NCBI RefSeq assembly: GCF_024498135.1 | Contig: NZ_JANHOH010000004.1 | Coordinates: 234,195-298,194, forward strand | DNA from: Mucilaginibacter aquariorum | GTDB taxonomy: Bacteria; Bacteroidota; Bacteroidia; Sphingobacteriales; Sphingobacteriaceae | DNA length: 64,000 nt | Direction of reading: 5' to 3' | In this document: in pieces, positions 55,013 to 64,000 of the stretch | Numbering within the stretch: the first letter of the stretch is position 1 | How the letters are laid out: the number at the start of each line of letters is the position of its first letter | Program-made: the position numbers and the translations under genes | Notes under the pieces: generated by a model | What the model saw: only the letters and a program-made list of their open reading frames with translations | Told to the model about the DNA's origin: nothing | Database searches by the model: none

Positions 55013-56833
55013 ATGAAATTTTTTAAAATCCTTATCTTATTTACTTTACTATCCGGTGTTGAACTTAAGGCGCAGAATAGTAACCACACTTTTGCCTTGG
55101 GCGATAGCACTTTTTTGCTCGACGGGAAACCATTACAGATCATAGCCGGCGAAATACACTATACCCGTGTACCGCGTGAGGCCTGGCGCCAGCGAATGAA
55201 AATGGCTAAAGCGATGGGGCTTAACACCATAGGAACTTATGTTTTTTGGAACGTACACGAACCGCAAAAAGGTGTGTATGATTTTACCGGCAATAATGAT
55301 ATTGCTGCCTTTGTAAATGATGCCCGCGAAGAAGGTTTATGGGTGATATTAAGACCAAGCCCCTATGTTTGTGCCGAATGGGAATTTGGCGGCTACCCGT
55401 ACTGGCTGCAAAACGAAAAAGGTTTGGAGGTTAGGAGCAAAGAACAGCAATACATCAAAGAATATCGCGAGTACATTAATCAGGTTGGAAAGCAACTGGC
55501 ACCGTTGCAGGTTAACCACGGCGGCAATATTTTAATGGTGCAGATAGAGAACGAATACGGCTCATACGGGAGCGATAAGGAGTATCTTGATCTTAACCGA
55601 AAGATGTTTATTGACGCCGGTTTTGATGGGCTTTTATATACCTGCGACCCCGAAGCTGCCATAAAAGATGGCCATTTGCCGGGCTTATTAGCCGCAATTA
55701 ACGGTGTTGACAATGTGAGCAAAGTTAAAAAGCTGGTTAAAGAAAACCATAACGGTAAAGGCCCATTCTTTATAGCAGAGTGGTATCCAGCCTGGTTTGA
55801 TTGGTGGGGAACCAAACATCACACCGTTCCGGCAGAGCAGTATGTAGGTCGTCTTGACTCTGTTTTGGCGGCAGGCATTTCTATCAACATGTATATGTTT
55901 CATGGAGGCACTACCCGCGGTTTTATGAATGGAGCAAATTATAATGATAAAGATCCGTTTGAACCCCAAATAAGCAGTTATGATTACGATGCCCCGCTTG
56001 ATGAAGCAGGTAATGCAACCCCCAAATTTATGGCATTTAGGGAGGTGATACAGAAAAATATGCCTTCGGGAGAAAAGTTACCGCCGGTACCCGCACCAAA
56101 AAGATCCATCAACATCCCGGGCATTAAATTAACGCATAGCATCAATTTATTAAATGTATTACCTGCGCCAAAAATCAACAGCAAGCCATTAACTTTTGAA
56201 GACCTTTCGCAAGATTATGGCTTTGTTTTATACCGTACGGTGCTTAAAGGGGGCAACAATGGTACACTGAAAATAAACGGCCTTCGCGATTACGCTATAA
56301 TTATGCTAAATGGCAAAACAGTTGGTATATTAGATAGGCGGCTTAAGCAGGATAGTTTGTCTCTTGATCTTCCGCAAGGTAACGTAACGGTTGATATATT
56401 GGTTGAAAACTTAGGCCGTATAAATTTTGGTAAGTATTTGCTGCAAAATAAAAAAGGTATAACCGGCGAAGTAACTTTTAACAAAAAAGAGGTAAGCAAC
56501 TGGAAAATGTATAGCTTACCTATGAATAATATTAACGATATTAAAATTAACAGCAACAATGCTGTAAGTAGTTCACCTGTTTTAACAAAAGGCAGCTTCA
56601 CCTTAAAAGAAATAGCTGATACTTATTTGGATATGAGTAAATGGGGTAAAGGTGTAGTATGGGTTAATGGCCATAATCTTGGCCGTTATTGGCAAGTAGG
56701 CCCACAACAAACGGTTTACGTACCACAGGAGTGGCTTAAAAAAACAAATGAAGTTGTAGTGATGGAGCTGATAAAGCCCGGAATAAAAGAATTAAACGGA
56801 TTGGATAAACCTATCCTGGATAAATTGCAATAG
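55013..56833 (+). CDS. GH35 beta-galactosidase
   Basis: 606 residues with a short signal peptide (ending LKAQ). GH35 signature: IIAGEIHYTRVPREAWRQRMKMAKAMGLNTIGTYVFWNVHEP, RPSPYVCAEWEFGGYPYWL, acid/base Glu181 in QIENEYGSYG, and nucleophile Glu256 in FFIAEWYPAWFDWWG. C-terminal jelly-roll domains end with VWVNGHNLGRYWQVGPQQTVYVP, also typical. The enzyme removes terminal beta-galactose by retention. It begins 37 bases after the GH2 gene, giving two galactosidase-type enzymes in a row, presumably for different linkages. Confidence 0.94.
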   Translation: MKFFKILILFTLLSGVELKAQNSNHTFALGDSTFLLDGKPLQIIAGEIHYTRVPREAWRQRMKMAKAMGLNTIGTYVFWNVHEPQKGVYDFTGNNDIAAFVNDAREEGLWVILRPSPYVCAEWEFGGYPYWLQNEKGLEVRSKEQQYIKEYREYINQVGKQLAPLQVNHGGNILMVQIENEYGSYGSDKEYLDLNRKMFIDAGFDGLLYTCDPEAAIKDGHLPGLLAAINGVDNVSKVKKLVKENHNGKGPFFIAEWYPAWFDWWGTKHHTVPAEQYVGRLDSVLAAGISINMYMFHGGTTRGFMNGANYNDKDPFEPQISSYDYDAPLDEAGNATPKFMAFREVIQKNMPSGEKLPPVPAPKRSINIPGIKLTHSINLLNVLPAPKINSKPLTFEDLSQDYGFVLYRTVLKGGNNGTLKINGLRDYAIIMLNGKTVGILDRRLKQDSLSLDLPQGNVTVDILVENLGRINFGKYLLQNKKGITGEVTFNKKEVSNWKMYSLPMNNINDIKINSNNAVSSSPVLTKGSFTLKEIADTYLDMSKWGKGVVWVNGHNLGRYWQVGPQQTVYVPQEWLKKTNEVVVMELIKPGIKELNGLDKPILDKLQ

Positions 56834-56839
56834 CATATA

Positions 56840-59800
56840 ATGGATACAAGGTTCGTGGGTGAATTAATAAGACCGGTATTATTAAGACGGTTGACACTGG
56901 CTGTAGCTTGCATTGTTTTATTAGGTAGCTGCAAAACAGCCCCGTCACCTAATGGCACCGAACCAGAAAATACGCTATTTACGTTATTGCCGGCTGACAA
57001 AACCCACGTTGATTTTAATAATACGCTAACAGAAGGTTTGAACACCAACGTGCTGATGTATGAATATTTTTATAACGGTGGCGGGGTAGCCGTAGGCGAT
57101 TTGAATGGCGACGGGCTACAGGACCTGTACTTTACGGGTAACATGACTGATAATAAGCTTTACCTGAACAAGGGAAACCTGCAGTTTACAGAAGTTACCA
57201 TGGCGGCAGGTGTTGCCGGTCGGCCCGGCCCATGGAAAACCGGCGTTAGCTTTGCCGATGTGAATGGTGATGGTAAATTAGATATTTATGTATGTTACTC
57301 CGGTAAGCTTAGGGCCGAAAAACGGGGGAACCAATTATTTATAAACCAGGGAAACGATAATAATGGTGTACCTGTATTTAAGGAAATGGCAGCTAACTAC
57401 GGACTTAATTTTTCCTCGTTTAGCACACAGGGTTATTTTTTTGATTATGATAAGGATGGCGATCTGGATCTGTTACTGGTTAACCACAACCCCAAGCGCG
57501 AGAATACCCTTGATGAAGTATCGGTTGCCGATTTAATGAGCAAAATTGACCCTGAAGCAGGCTTAAGACTTTTTAAAAATAATAACGGTTTTTATGAAAA
57601 TGTAACATCTGTCGCCGGTATTATTAACACCTCATTATCTTACGGCTTGGCCGCGGGCATCGCTGATATTAATGGCGACGGAAACCCCGATATCTATATA
57701 TCTAATGATTATAATATACCCGATAGATTGTATATCAATAACGGTAAAGGCCAATTTACAGATGAATTGCAGCGGCAAATGGGCCATACCTCTTTTTCAT
57801 CAATGGGAAACGATATCGCCGATTTTAACAATGACTTGCTGCCAGATATTTACTCACTTGATATGTTGCCCGAAGATAATCGTCGCCAGAAAATGCTTTT
57901 TGCATCTGATAATTACGAGGCCTTTAACCTGAGTTTAAGAGTAGGGTTTTATTACCAGTATATGCGTAATATGCTGCAAAAAAATAATGGCGATAACACC
58001 TTCAGTGAAATTGGGCAGCTTGCCGGCGTTTCTAATACCGACTGGAGCTGGGCGCCTCTTTTTGCAGATTACGACAATGATGGCTGGAAAGATATGTTTG
58101 TCAGCAACGGCTACACCCGCGATTATACCAACATGGATTTCCTGAAATATGTGGGCGATAATTTGCGTAACAGGAAGGCCATGCGCCAGGATCTGTTAAA
58201 TCTGGTTGAAAAAATGCCATCGTCAGAAGTTAAGAGCTATTTTTTTAAGAACGATGGCAATTCAACTTTTAATAATGTTAGCGCTGCCTGGGGTATCAGC
58301 CAGCCGGCAAACAGTAATGGCGCGGCTTATGCCGATCTTGACAATGATGGCGACCTGGATCTGGTAGTGAATAACATAAACAAACCGGCGTTTATCTATC
58401 AAAACAATTCGCAGGCGCAAAGCAAAAATCATTACCTATTGGTAAAGTTAAATGGCGCTGCTAAAAACACGCAGGGGATAGGTGCAAAGGTTATCATCTA
58501 TTCAAAAAACAAAAAACAATACCTGGAGCAGATGCCTACACGCGGGTATCAATCTACTGTTACCACAGTATTGCACTTTGGTTTGGGTGGCGATACACAA
58601 GTCGATTCGTTACAGGTAATATGGCAAAGCGGAAAAGCACAAGTAATTGGCAATATAAATGCAGATAAGCTGCTTACCCTTAATGAGAAGGATGCCAATA
58701 TGAACTACCTAAAGCCCGCCCTGTCGGGAGCCCTGTTTAAAGAAGCATCTGCACCATTTAAATACATCAGCACTAAAAGCACAGTAAACGATTTTAAGCG
58801 CCAGCCATTGATGGTTAACCCTTTATCCTTTTCGGGGCCTTGTATGGTTAAGGCCGATGTGAATGGCGATGGCCTTGAAGATATTTATGTTGGTGGTGAT
58901 AGCGGCAAAGCGGGTAGCTTATATCTGCAGCAAAAAGGCGGGGCCTTCAAGCTATCGCAACAATCCGCTTTTGAAGCCGATAGCAAATGTACCAACACCG
59001 CAGCTGTATTTTTTGATGCCAATAATGACGGCAAACCCGATCTTTATGTATGCTCTGGTGGCTATAATGATTATACCGCCGCCGACCCCTTGTTGCACGA
59101 CAGGCTTTACATGAACAATGGCCGGGGTAATTTTACAAAAAGCAATAATGCTTTACCCAAAATGCTGAGCAGCAAAAGTTGCGTAAAAGCCGCTGATATA
59201 AATGGCGATGGCTTTGCCGACCTGTTTGTTGGCGGCCGGGTGATACCGGGCAGCTATCCGCAAGCACCCGAAAGTTTTATTTTGATAAATGATGGCAAAG
59301 GTGGCTTTACAGATAAAACAGAGGCGTTTAATCCATCATTAAAGCATATTGGAATGGTAAGTTGCGCCGCCTGGGCTGATATGAATGGTGATAAAACCCC
59401 CGACCTTATCATTGCTGGCGAGTGGATGCCACTAATTGTTTTTGAAAATAAAAACGGCAAACTGATAAACGCTACTAACAAATACTTTGATAAAAACTAT
59501 GCAGGCTGGTGGAACTGTTTAACGGTTGCAGATATTAACCATGATGGACATCCCGATATTATCGCAGGCAATATGGGGCTGAATACGCAATGCCGGGTTA
59601 CCGACCAGGAGCCTGCCGAAATGTATTATAAAGATTTTGACGACAACGGATCAATTGACCCTATCCTTTGCTTTTACATTCAGCACAAAAGTTACCCGTA
59701 CCTAACCCGCGATGAACTGCTTGACCAAATGAGTATCATGCGATCACGGTTCCCGGATTATAACAGCTATGCCGATGCTTCCATAAACCAGATATTTACG

Positions 59801-60196
59801 CCGGAAGAAATGAAAAATGCCGGGCGTTTAACAGCTAATTATCTTGCCACAGCCTGCTTTATCAGCACAGGCAAAAGCAATCGGCTGCTTTCAACCCAGC
59901 TTCCTATCGAAGCCCAGTATGCCCCTGTTTTCACTATAAATTTATTGGATTATGATGGCGATGGCAATAATGACCTGCTTATGTGCGGTAATATTGATCA
60001 TACCCGCGTTAGGTTTGGTAAATACGATGCAAGCTACGGTGTGCTGTTAAAAGGCGATGGTAAGGGGCGGTTTAGCTACATCCCGCAGCAAAAATCGGGG
60101 TTTAAATTAACAGGAGATGTTAGATCGGTAATGGAAATAAATGGCACCTATTTGTTTGGAATTAACGGCATAGGCATTAAGGCTTACCGGCAATAA
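56840..60196 (+). CDS. FG-GAP/VCBS-repeat lipoprotein with UnbV/ASPIC domain
   Basis: 1118 residues; the signal ends in LLGSC (Cys about 31), so a lipoprotein. Many FG-GAP/VCBS repeats with calcium-loop patterns are seen (GVAVGDLNGDGLQDLYFTGN, ADVNGDGKLDIYVCYSG, YDKDGDLDLLLVN, ADINGDGFADLFVGGR), forming two propellers. Between them, about residues 525-615, lies a UnbV/ASPIC (CRTAC1-like) domain (GIGAKVIIYSKNKKQYLEQMPTRGYQST, LHFGLGGDTQVDSLQVIW). It has no recognised catalytic residues. The stop is six bases from the haloperoxidase-like gene and its start six bases after GH35, so it is translated within the operon. Function in the glycan pathway is unknown; binding is plausible. Confidence 0.85.
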   Translation: MDTRFVGELIRPVLLRRLTLAVACIVLLGSCKTAPSPNGTEPENTLFTLLPADKTHVDFNNTLTEGLNTNVLMYEYFYNGGGVAVGDLNGDGLQDLYFTGNMTDNKLYLNKGNLQFTEVTMAAGVAGRPGPWKTGVSFADVNGDGKLDIYVCYSGKLRAEKRGNQLFINQGNDNNGVPVFKEMAANYGLNFSSFSTQGYFFDYDKDGDLDLLLVNHNPKRENTLDEVSVADLMSKIDPEAGLRLFKNNNGFYENVTSVAGIINTSLSYGLAAGIADINGDGNPDIYISNDYNIPDRLYINNGKGQFTDELQRQMGHTSFSSMGNDIADFNNDLLPDIYSLDMLPEDNRRQKMLFASDNYEAFNLSLRVGFYYQYMRNMLQKNNGDNTFSEIGQLAGVSNTDWSWAPLFADYDNDGWKDMFVSNGYTRDYTNMDFLKYVGDNLRNRKAMRQDLLNLVEKMPSSEVKSYFFKNDGNSTFNNVSAAWGISQPANSNGAAYADLDNDGDLDLVVNNINKPAFIYQNNSQAQSKNHYLLVKLNGAAKNTQGIGAKVIIYSKNKKQYLEQMPTRGYQSTVTTVLHFGLGGDTQVDSLQVIWQSGKAQVIGNINADKLLTLNEKDANMNYLKPALSGALFKEASAPFKYISTKSTVNDFKRQPLMVNPLSFSGPCMVKADVNGDGLEDIYVGGDSGKAGSLYLQQKGGAFKLSQQSAFEADSKCTNTAAVFFDANNDGKPDLYVCSGGYNDYTAADPLLHDRLYMNNGRGNFTKSNNALPKMLSSKSCVKAADINGDGFADLFVGGRVIPGSYPQAPESFILINDGKGGFTDKTEAFNPSLKHIGMVSCAAWADMNGDKTPDLIIAGEWMPLIVFENKNGKLINATNKYFDKNYAGWWNCLTVADINHDGHPDIIAGNMGLNTQCRVTDQEPAEMYYKDFDDNGSIDPILCFYIQHKSYPYLTRDELLDQMSIMRSRFPDYNSYADASINQIFTPEEMKNAGRLTANYLATACFISTGKSNRLLSTQLPIEAQYAPVFTINLLDYDGDGNNDLLMCGNIDHTRVRFGKYDASYGVLLKGDGKGRFSYIPQQKSGFKLTGDVRSVMEINGTYLFGINGIGIKAYRQ

Positions 60197-60202
60197 ATTA
60201 AA

Positions 60203-61522
60203 ATGAGAAAGCTCCTTTTTATATCGTGGTTGTTTAGCTTTTTTCTGCTGATCAGTAGCTGTGGCCCGGCTAAGCAGCCCGAACTGCATGGTGATGACAT
60301 AGGCAAAGTTATAGCGCAAATGACAAACGTGATGGTGCACGATGTTACCAACCCGCCTTTGGCCGCACGCTTTTTTGCTTATACCTGCCTGGCCGGTTAT
60401 GAGGTTGTTTCGCAGAATGACATGCATATTAAAAATATGCATGAGGTATTGAATAATTATCCGGCTTTTAATAAGGCAAAGGCAGTACGGGGTAGTAATT
60501 ACCAGCTTAGTGCGGTATTAGCTATGTATAAAACAGCCCAGAAACTACAACCCTCCGGCGTTTTGCTTAAAAAAAGCGAACAGCAGTTTTTAGATTCGTG
60601 CAGGCTAATAGGTTTTTCAGATGCGGTTATCGATAGCTCGATAAGCTATGCTACCGCCATAAGCAAGCAGGTTTTAACTTATGCCAAGGCTGATGGTTAT
60701 AGGAAGATAAGTACTTATCCGCGCTATACGCCCACGGGCAATGCCGGCACCTGGGACCCAACGCCACCATCATACATGGCACCGGTCGAACCTTATTTTT
60801 ATACCGTAAGGCCTTTAACACTCGATTCTTCTTTTCAATTTATATCTGTTTCGCCTGTGCCTTTTTCCACGGAAAAAAGCAGCGCTTTTTATAAATTTTT
60901 GCTTTTAAACTATGCTAAAGGCGAAAATGGACTTACTACGGCCGAAAAAGATATTGCCAATTTTTGGGATTGCAATCCCTTTGCAGTCCAAAACGACGGG
61001 CATATGGTTATGGGGTTAAAAAAGATATCGCCCGGGGCGCATTGGCTTGGTATTACAGGTATTGCCTGCAAGCAATCAAAGGCCGGCTTTTCTAAAACAG
61101 TTGAGGTTACTACAACTGTGGCAATAGGGCTTATGGATGGGTTTATTAGCTGCTGGGCGGATAAATATAAAACCAATAGGGTTAGACCCGAAACAGCCAT
61201 CAGGAAATATATAGATCCGCATTGGAAACCTTTTTTACAAACACCGCCCTTCCCGGAATATAGCAGCGGGCATTCTGTAATATCAGCAACATCAGCGGCT
61301 ATACTTACATATTATTTTGGCCCCAATTTTAGTTATACCGATAGCACCGAGATAAATTACGGCATACCTCCCAGGAAGTTTACATCCTTTGATCAGGCAG
61401 CAAAAGAGGCGGCAATTTCACGTTTTTTAGGTGGCATACATTTTAAAGATGCTATTGATAATGGCCTGGTGCAGGGTAATAAAGTTGGGAAGTGGGTACT
61501 CCAAAAAATGAATAAAAATTAA
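60203..61522 (+). CDS. Vanadium haloperoxidase-like/PAP2-superfamily lipoprotein
   Basis: 439 residues. SPII signal with lipobox ISSC (Cys about 23). The C-terminal half holds the three-part phosphate/vanadate-binding signature: K-x6-RP at Lys321-Arg328-Pro329, SSGH at 354-357, and SR-x5-H at Ser406-Arg407-His413. The family includes vanadium haloperoxidases and acid phosphatases, so the activity could be halide oxidation or phosphate-ester hydrolysis. It is six bases downstream of the FG-GAP/UnbV gene and 17 before GH43, so it is firmly part of the sugar operon. Its role there is not evident. Lipidation suggests it faces the periplasm or surface. Confidence 0.86.
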   Translation: MRKLLFISWLFSFFLLISSCGPAKQPELHGDDIGKVIAQMTNVMVHDVTNPPLAARFFAYTCLAGYEVVSQNDMHIKNMHEVLNNYPAFNKAKAVRGSNYQLSAVLAMYKTAQKLQPSGVLLKKSEQQFLDSCRLIGFSDAVIDSSISYATAISKQVLTYAKADGYRKISTYPRYTPTGNAGTWDPTPPSYMAPVEPYFYTVRPLTLDSSFQFISVSPVPFSTEKSSAFYKFLLLNYAKGENGLTTAEKDIANFWDCNPFAVQNDGHMVMGLKKISPGAHWLGITGIACKQSKAGFSKTVEVTTTVAIGLMDGFISCWADKYKTNRVRPETAIRKYIDPHWKPFLQTPPFPEYSSGHSVISATSAAILTYYFGPNFSYTDSTEINYGIPPRKFTSFDQAAKEAAISRFLGGIHFKDAIDNGLVQGNKVGKWVLQKMNKN

Positions 61523-61539
61523 TATCTAATATATCCAAA

Positions 61540-63732
61540 ATGAATAACTGGCGAACGGTAAGGCGTTTTTTAATAATTATTTCCATTGTTTTTTTATGCC
61601 CTGTAGTAGGGAATGCTCAATCTAAAATTAAACATCTCAATAAAAAGGCAATTACTAACGGGCCATATAGTGCTTACCTGTTCACCTATTTTACCGGCGA
61701 TAAATCAGGAGAAGCTATCCGCTTCGCGTTGAGTAATGATGGATATAATTTTCGGGCGCTAAATCATAATAAGCCGGTTTTAAATTCGGCAAAAATAAGT
61801 TCTACTGGCGGGGTTCGTGATCCGCACATCCTGCGTGGCGCCGACAACAAAACTTTTTTTATGGTAGCTACCGATATGAATACCGATAAATTTGGTTGGG
61901 GACCCGACTATGCGATGGTGCTTTTAAAGTCTACCGATTTAATTCACTGGCAATCGCACATTGTAAATGTTGCCGAAACCTTTAAAGAATTTGCAGGGGT
62001 TAATCGTGTATGGGCACCACAAACTATTTATGATCCCAAGGCAAAAAAATATATGATTTACTGGTCAATGCGGTTTGGTAACGAACCCGATAAGATCTAT
62101 TATACTTATGCCAATAAAGATTTTTCGGGCCTTGAAACTGTACCTAAACAATTGTTTTTCAAGCCGGATAACGGCGCTTGTATAGATGGTGATATTATTT
62201 ATAAAGACGGTAAATATCATCTCTTTTTTAAAACGGAAGGTACCGGGGCAGGTATAAAAATAGCGGTGTCTGATAAGCTTACAGAAGGCTACATATTAAT
62301 TGATAAATACGTACAACAAACAAAATCGCCAGTTGAAGGGGCGGGTGTTTTTAAACTAAATAACAGCCGCGACTATATACTGATGTATGACCGATATACC
62401 GAAGGGAAATATCAGTTTACCCGTAGCAGCGATCTGGAAAATTTTAAAACTATAGATGATGATATTACTATGGACTTTCATCCGCGGCATGGTACGGTAA
62501 TGCCGATAACAGCCAAAGAAGCCGCAGCATTAACCAGGCAATGGGCAAATACCGGCGATATAATGCTATCGGCTGCTAACAGGCAGATAAAAAAGAATAA
62601 CATGGTTTTAGATACGGTTGCCTATAAATTGCAGCTTATGGTTAACGCAGGTACCGACCTAAGGAAATTCGATCCGGGGTTTAACATATTTCCTGGCATA
62701 AAGGTGCAGCCTAATACAGCACAGAATTTTACAAAAGGCGCGGTTAAGTACACGGTAACCATTGGCGATAAGAAGCCACAAGTTTATAACGTGACCGCAC
62801 TTGAAACCCATAATCCAATTGTTAATGGTTACTATGCCGATCCTGAAATATTATATGCCGAGAAAGACGGGAAGTTTTACCTGTATCCCACAAGTGATGG
62901 CTTCGATGGCTGGTCTGGCAATTACTTTAAAGCTTTCTCATCTACCGATTTGGTTAGCTGGAAAGATGAGGGTGTGATACTTGATTTGCCGAAAGACGTA
63001 AGCTGGGCAAAAAAGAATGCCTGGGCACCGTGTATAATCGAAAAAAAGGTAAACGGCAGCTATAAATACTTTTACTATTTCGCGGCAGGGCAAAAAATTG
63101 GCGTTGCCACGGCAGATAGCCCTACAGGGCCTTTTATTGATTTGGGTAAACCGCTTATAGATAAGCTTCCTGAAGATGTTAAAGGAGGGCAGCAAATTGA
63201 TGCCGATGTTTTTAGCAATCCTAAAACAGGTAAGAACTATTTGTATTGGGGCAATGGCTACATGGCCGGTGCCGAGTTGAATGAAGATATGGTATCATTA
63301 AAACCCAATACAACGAAAATATTAACACCAGATAAGCATTATAACGAAGGCACCTACGTTATTTATAGAAAAGGTATCTACTATTTTATGTGGTCAGAGA
63401 ATGATACTCGCAGTCCTGATTATACGGTGCATTACGGAACATCAGATTCACCTCTTGGCACTATTAAAGTTCCCCAAAACAACACGGTAATAACAAAGAA
63501 CGGAGCAGCCGGTATTTATGGAACCGGCCATAATTCTGTTATACAAGTACCCGGCAAGGACGAATGGTATATTGTTTATCACCGCTTTACCTACCCCAAG
63601 GGGATTATCATGGGCGATGCCGCGGGTTACAACCGCGAGGTTTGTATAGATAAGCTTACATTCACTGCTGATGGTGCTATTGAACAAGTTGTACCTACGC
63701 ATAAAGGCATCGGCCCGGTAAAATTAAAGTAA
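61540..63732 (+). CDS. Tandem GH43-GH43 protein
   Basis: 730 residues with a signal peptide ending GNAQ (about residue 28). The first GH43 five-bladed propeller spans about 40-340 (YLFTYFTGDKSGEAIRFALSNDGYNF, GGVRDPHILRG, VWAPQTIYDPKAKKYMIYWS, SPVEGAGVFKL); a short Ig-like linker follows (about 350-425); the second propeller covers 430-730 (NGYYADPEILYAEKDGKFYLYPT, NAWAPCIIEK, DADVFSNPKTGKNYLYWGNG, NEGTYVIYRKGIYYFMWSEND). GH43 enzymes are inverting arabinofuranosidases, xylosidases or galactosidases. It is the last gene of PUL-2 and could strip arabinose from a galactan backbone; that is an inference. The IS3 end begins about 30 bases downstream. Confidence 0.9.
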   Translation: MNNWRTVRRFLIIISIVFLCPVVGNAQSKIKHLNKKAITNGPYSAYLFTYFTGDKSGEAIRFALSNDGYNFRALNHNKPVLNSAKISSTGGVRDPHILRGADNKTFFMVATDMNTDKFGWGPDYAMVLLKSTDLIHWQSHIVNVAETFKEFAGVNRVWAPQTIYDPKAKKYMIYWSMRFGNEPDKIYYTYANKDFSGLETVPKQLFFKPDNGACIDGDIIYKDGKYHLFFKTEGTGAGIKIAVSDKLTEGYILIDKYVQQTKSPVEGAGVFKLNNSRDYILMYDRYTEGKYQFTRSSDLENFKTIDDDITMDFHPRHGTVMPITAKEAAALTRQWANTGDIMLSAANRQIKKNNMVLDTVAYKLQLMVNAGTDLRKFDPGFNIFPGIKVQPNTAQNFTKGAVKYTVTIGDKKPQVYNVTALETHNPIVNGYYADPEILYAEKDGKFYLYPTSDGFDGWSGNYFKAFSSTDLVSWKDEGVILDLPKDVSWAKKNAWAPCIIEKKVNGSYKYFYYFAAGQKIGVATADSPTGPFIDLGKPLIDKLPEDVKGGQQIDADVFSNPKTGKNYLYWGNGYMAGAELNEDMVSLKPNTTKILTPDKHYNEGTYVIYRKGIYYFMWSENDTRSPDYTVHYGTSDSPLGTIKVPQNNTVITKNGAAGIYGTGHNSVIQVPGKDEWYIVYHRFTYPKGIIMGDAAGYNREVCIDKLTFTADGAIEQVVPTHKGIGPVKLK

Positions 63733-63808
63733 TCTCATCTGTAACGACTATCAATAGTTATCTGAGTTGTCCTGAAATAAGTTGACAATAATTAAAGAAT
63801 AAATATAG

Positions 63809-63840
63809 TCCTTGTCAGGTAATACTGGCAAGGATTTTTT
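63809..63840 (+). terminator. Hairpin with T run inside the IS end
   Basis: TCCTTGTCAG (63809-63818) pairs with CTGGCAAGGA (63825-63834), one G-T wobble, followed by six Ts. It can end transcripts leaving the GH43 gene, although it lies in the IS and overlaps the likely original tail of the transposase. Confidence 0.6.
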
Positions 63841-64000
63841 GTTGGTGAATAGTGTTTGGTGTTAGATAGTTTAAAGCTGAGGCCTGCGTTGATTATACAA
63901 TTTCACAGCTTGTCCGATCATTTTCCTGGCTTGTTGGATATTACCAGGCTTTACGATCAGAAACTCCTCTTTCAGGATACCATTTATGCGCTCAGCTAAA
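63815..64000 (-). pseudogene. IS3-family transposase (OrfB) C-terminus, partial and frameshifted
   Basis: The minus-strand frame entering at the right edge encodes 42 residues starting LAERINGILKEEFL and ending AVKLYNQRRPQL, the conserved end of the IS3 OrfB rve integrase domain, then stops at 63871-63873. The expected continuation LNYLTPNTIHQ is encoded directly afterwards in another frame, running to a stop at 63815-63817. A small indel near 63877-63885 (about four bases missing against the usual RRPHLSLNYLTP) has probably broken the gene. The N-terminal part lies outside the window, so inactivity of the whole element is likely but not proven. Confidence 0.65.

Larger units (their letters stand above)
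63764..64000 (-). mobile_element. IS3-family insertion sequence, 3' end (cut by window)
   Basis: The stretch from about 63764 reads TGAGTTGTCCTGAAATAAGT..., with GTTGTCC and GTTGACA words and a TG terminus like the ends of IS3-family elements in this phylum. It is followed inward by the C-terminal coding part of an IS3 transposase on the minus strand. The outer boundary is inferred, give or take a few bases; the other end is outside the window. Confidence 0.55.

Overview
The window looks like chromosomal DNA from a Bacteroidota soil or plant-associated bacterium, most likely a Sphingobacteriaceae member such as Mucilaginibacter or Pedobacter (genus not proven). The support is four SusC-type and three SusD-type genes, a hybrid two-component sensor (HTCS), many SPII lipoproteins ending their signal in a Cys followed by Lys/Ser, promoters resembling TTTG...TAnnTTTG, and glycan-degrading enzymes typical of this phylum. 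I saw no tRNA, rRNA or CRISPR array.

Layout. (1) 0.3-4.4 kb is an ordinary flank: an NHL-repeat lipoprotein, a small winged-helix-like protein with truA (minus strand), and a serine hydrolase with a TPR tail. (2) 4.6-40.9 kb is a large polysaccharide utilization locus (PUL-1). It holds a ricin-lectin/propeller lipoprotein, a membrane-tethered AraC stub, an SGNH hydrolase-GH38 pair, a GH92-SGNH-CE1 operon, a susD-DUF5004-DUF4961-susC-susD-susC block, an Lgt-like protein, a DUF4185-type propeller, a third SGNH enzyme, a second GH92, a FucP-like transporter, a LacI-family regulator, a GH2 and a GH78 enzyme. (3) 41.5-63.7 kb is PUL-2: an HTCS regulator, then susC-susD-GH5(+ricin)-GH2-GH35-FG-GAP/UnbV protein-vanadium haloperoxidase-like protein-tandem GH43, all on the plus strand with short gaps. 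(4) The right edge is the end of an IS3-family element with a partial, apparently frameshifted transposase.

How it may work. PUL-1 enzymes (GH38, two GH92, a beta-mannosidase/exo-glucosaminidase-type GH2, a rhamnosidase-type GH78, several esterases) point to a mannose-containing, acylated glycan. Enzymes free it, SusC/D import oligosaccharides, and the MFS protein takes up monosaccharides. PUL-2 enzymes (GH5, two beta-galactosidase families, tandem GH43) suggest a beta-galactan or arabinogalactan-like substrate. Substrates are inferences.

The most interesting unexplained signal is a family of nine near-identical 16-bp inverted repeats (core GCTAAATCGATTTAGC) found upstream of PUL-1 genes from 6.5 to 38.5 kb, including a perfect palindrome in front of the lacI-type gene. 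They look like one autoregulated regulon, and several sit between the -33 and -7 promoter elements. PUL-2 lacks them and instead has an HTCS whose leader carries a perfect 9-bp-arm hairpin. Other notable points are the FG-GAP/UnbV plus haloperoxidase-like pair inside a sugar operon, the Lgt homologue inside a PUL, the atypical SusC/SusD order, and the GH38 protein without an obvious canonical nucleophile motif.
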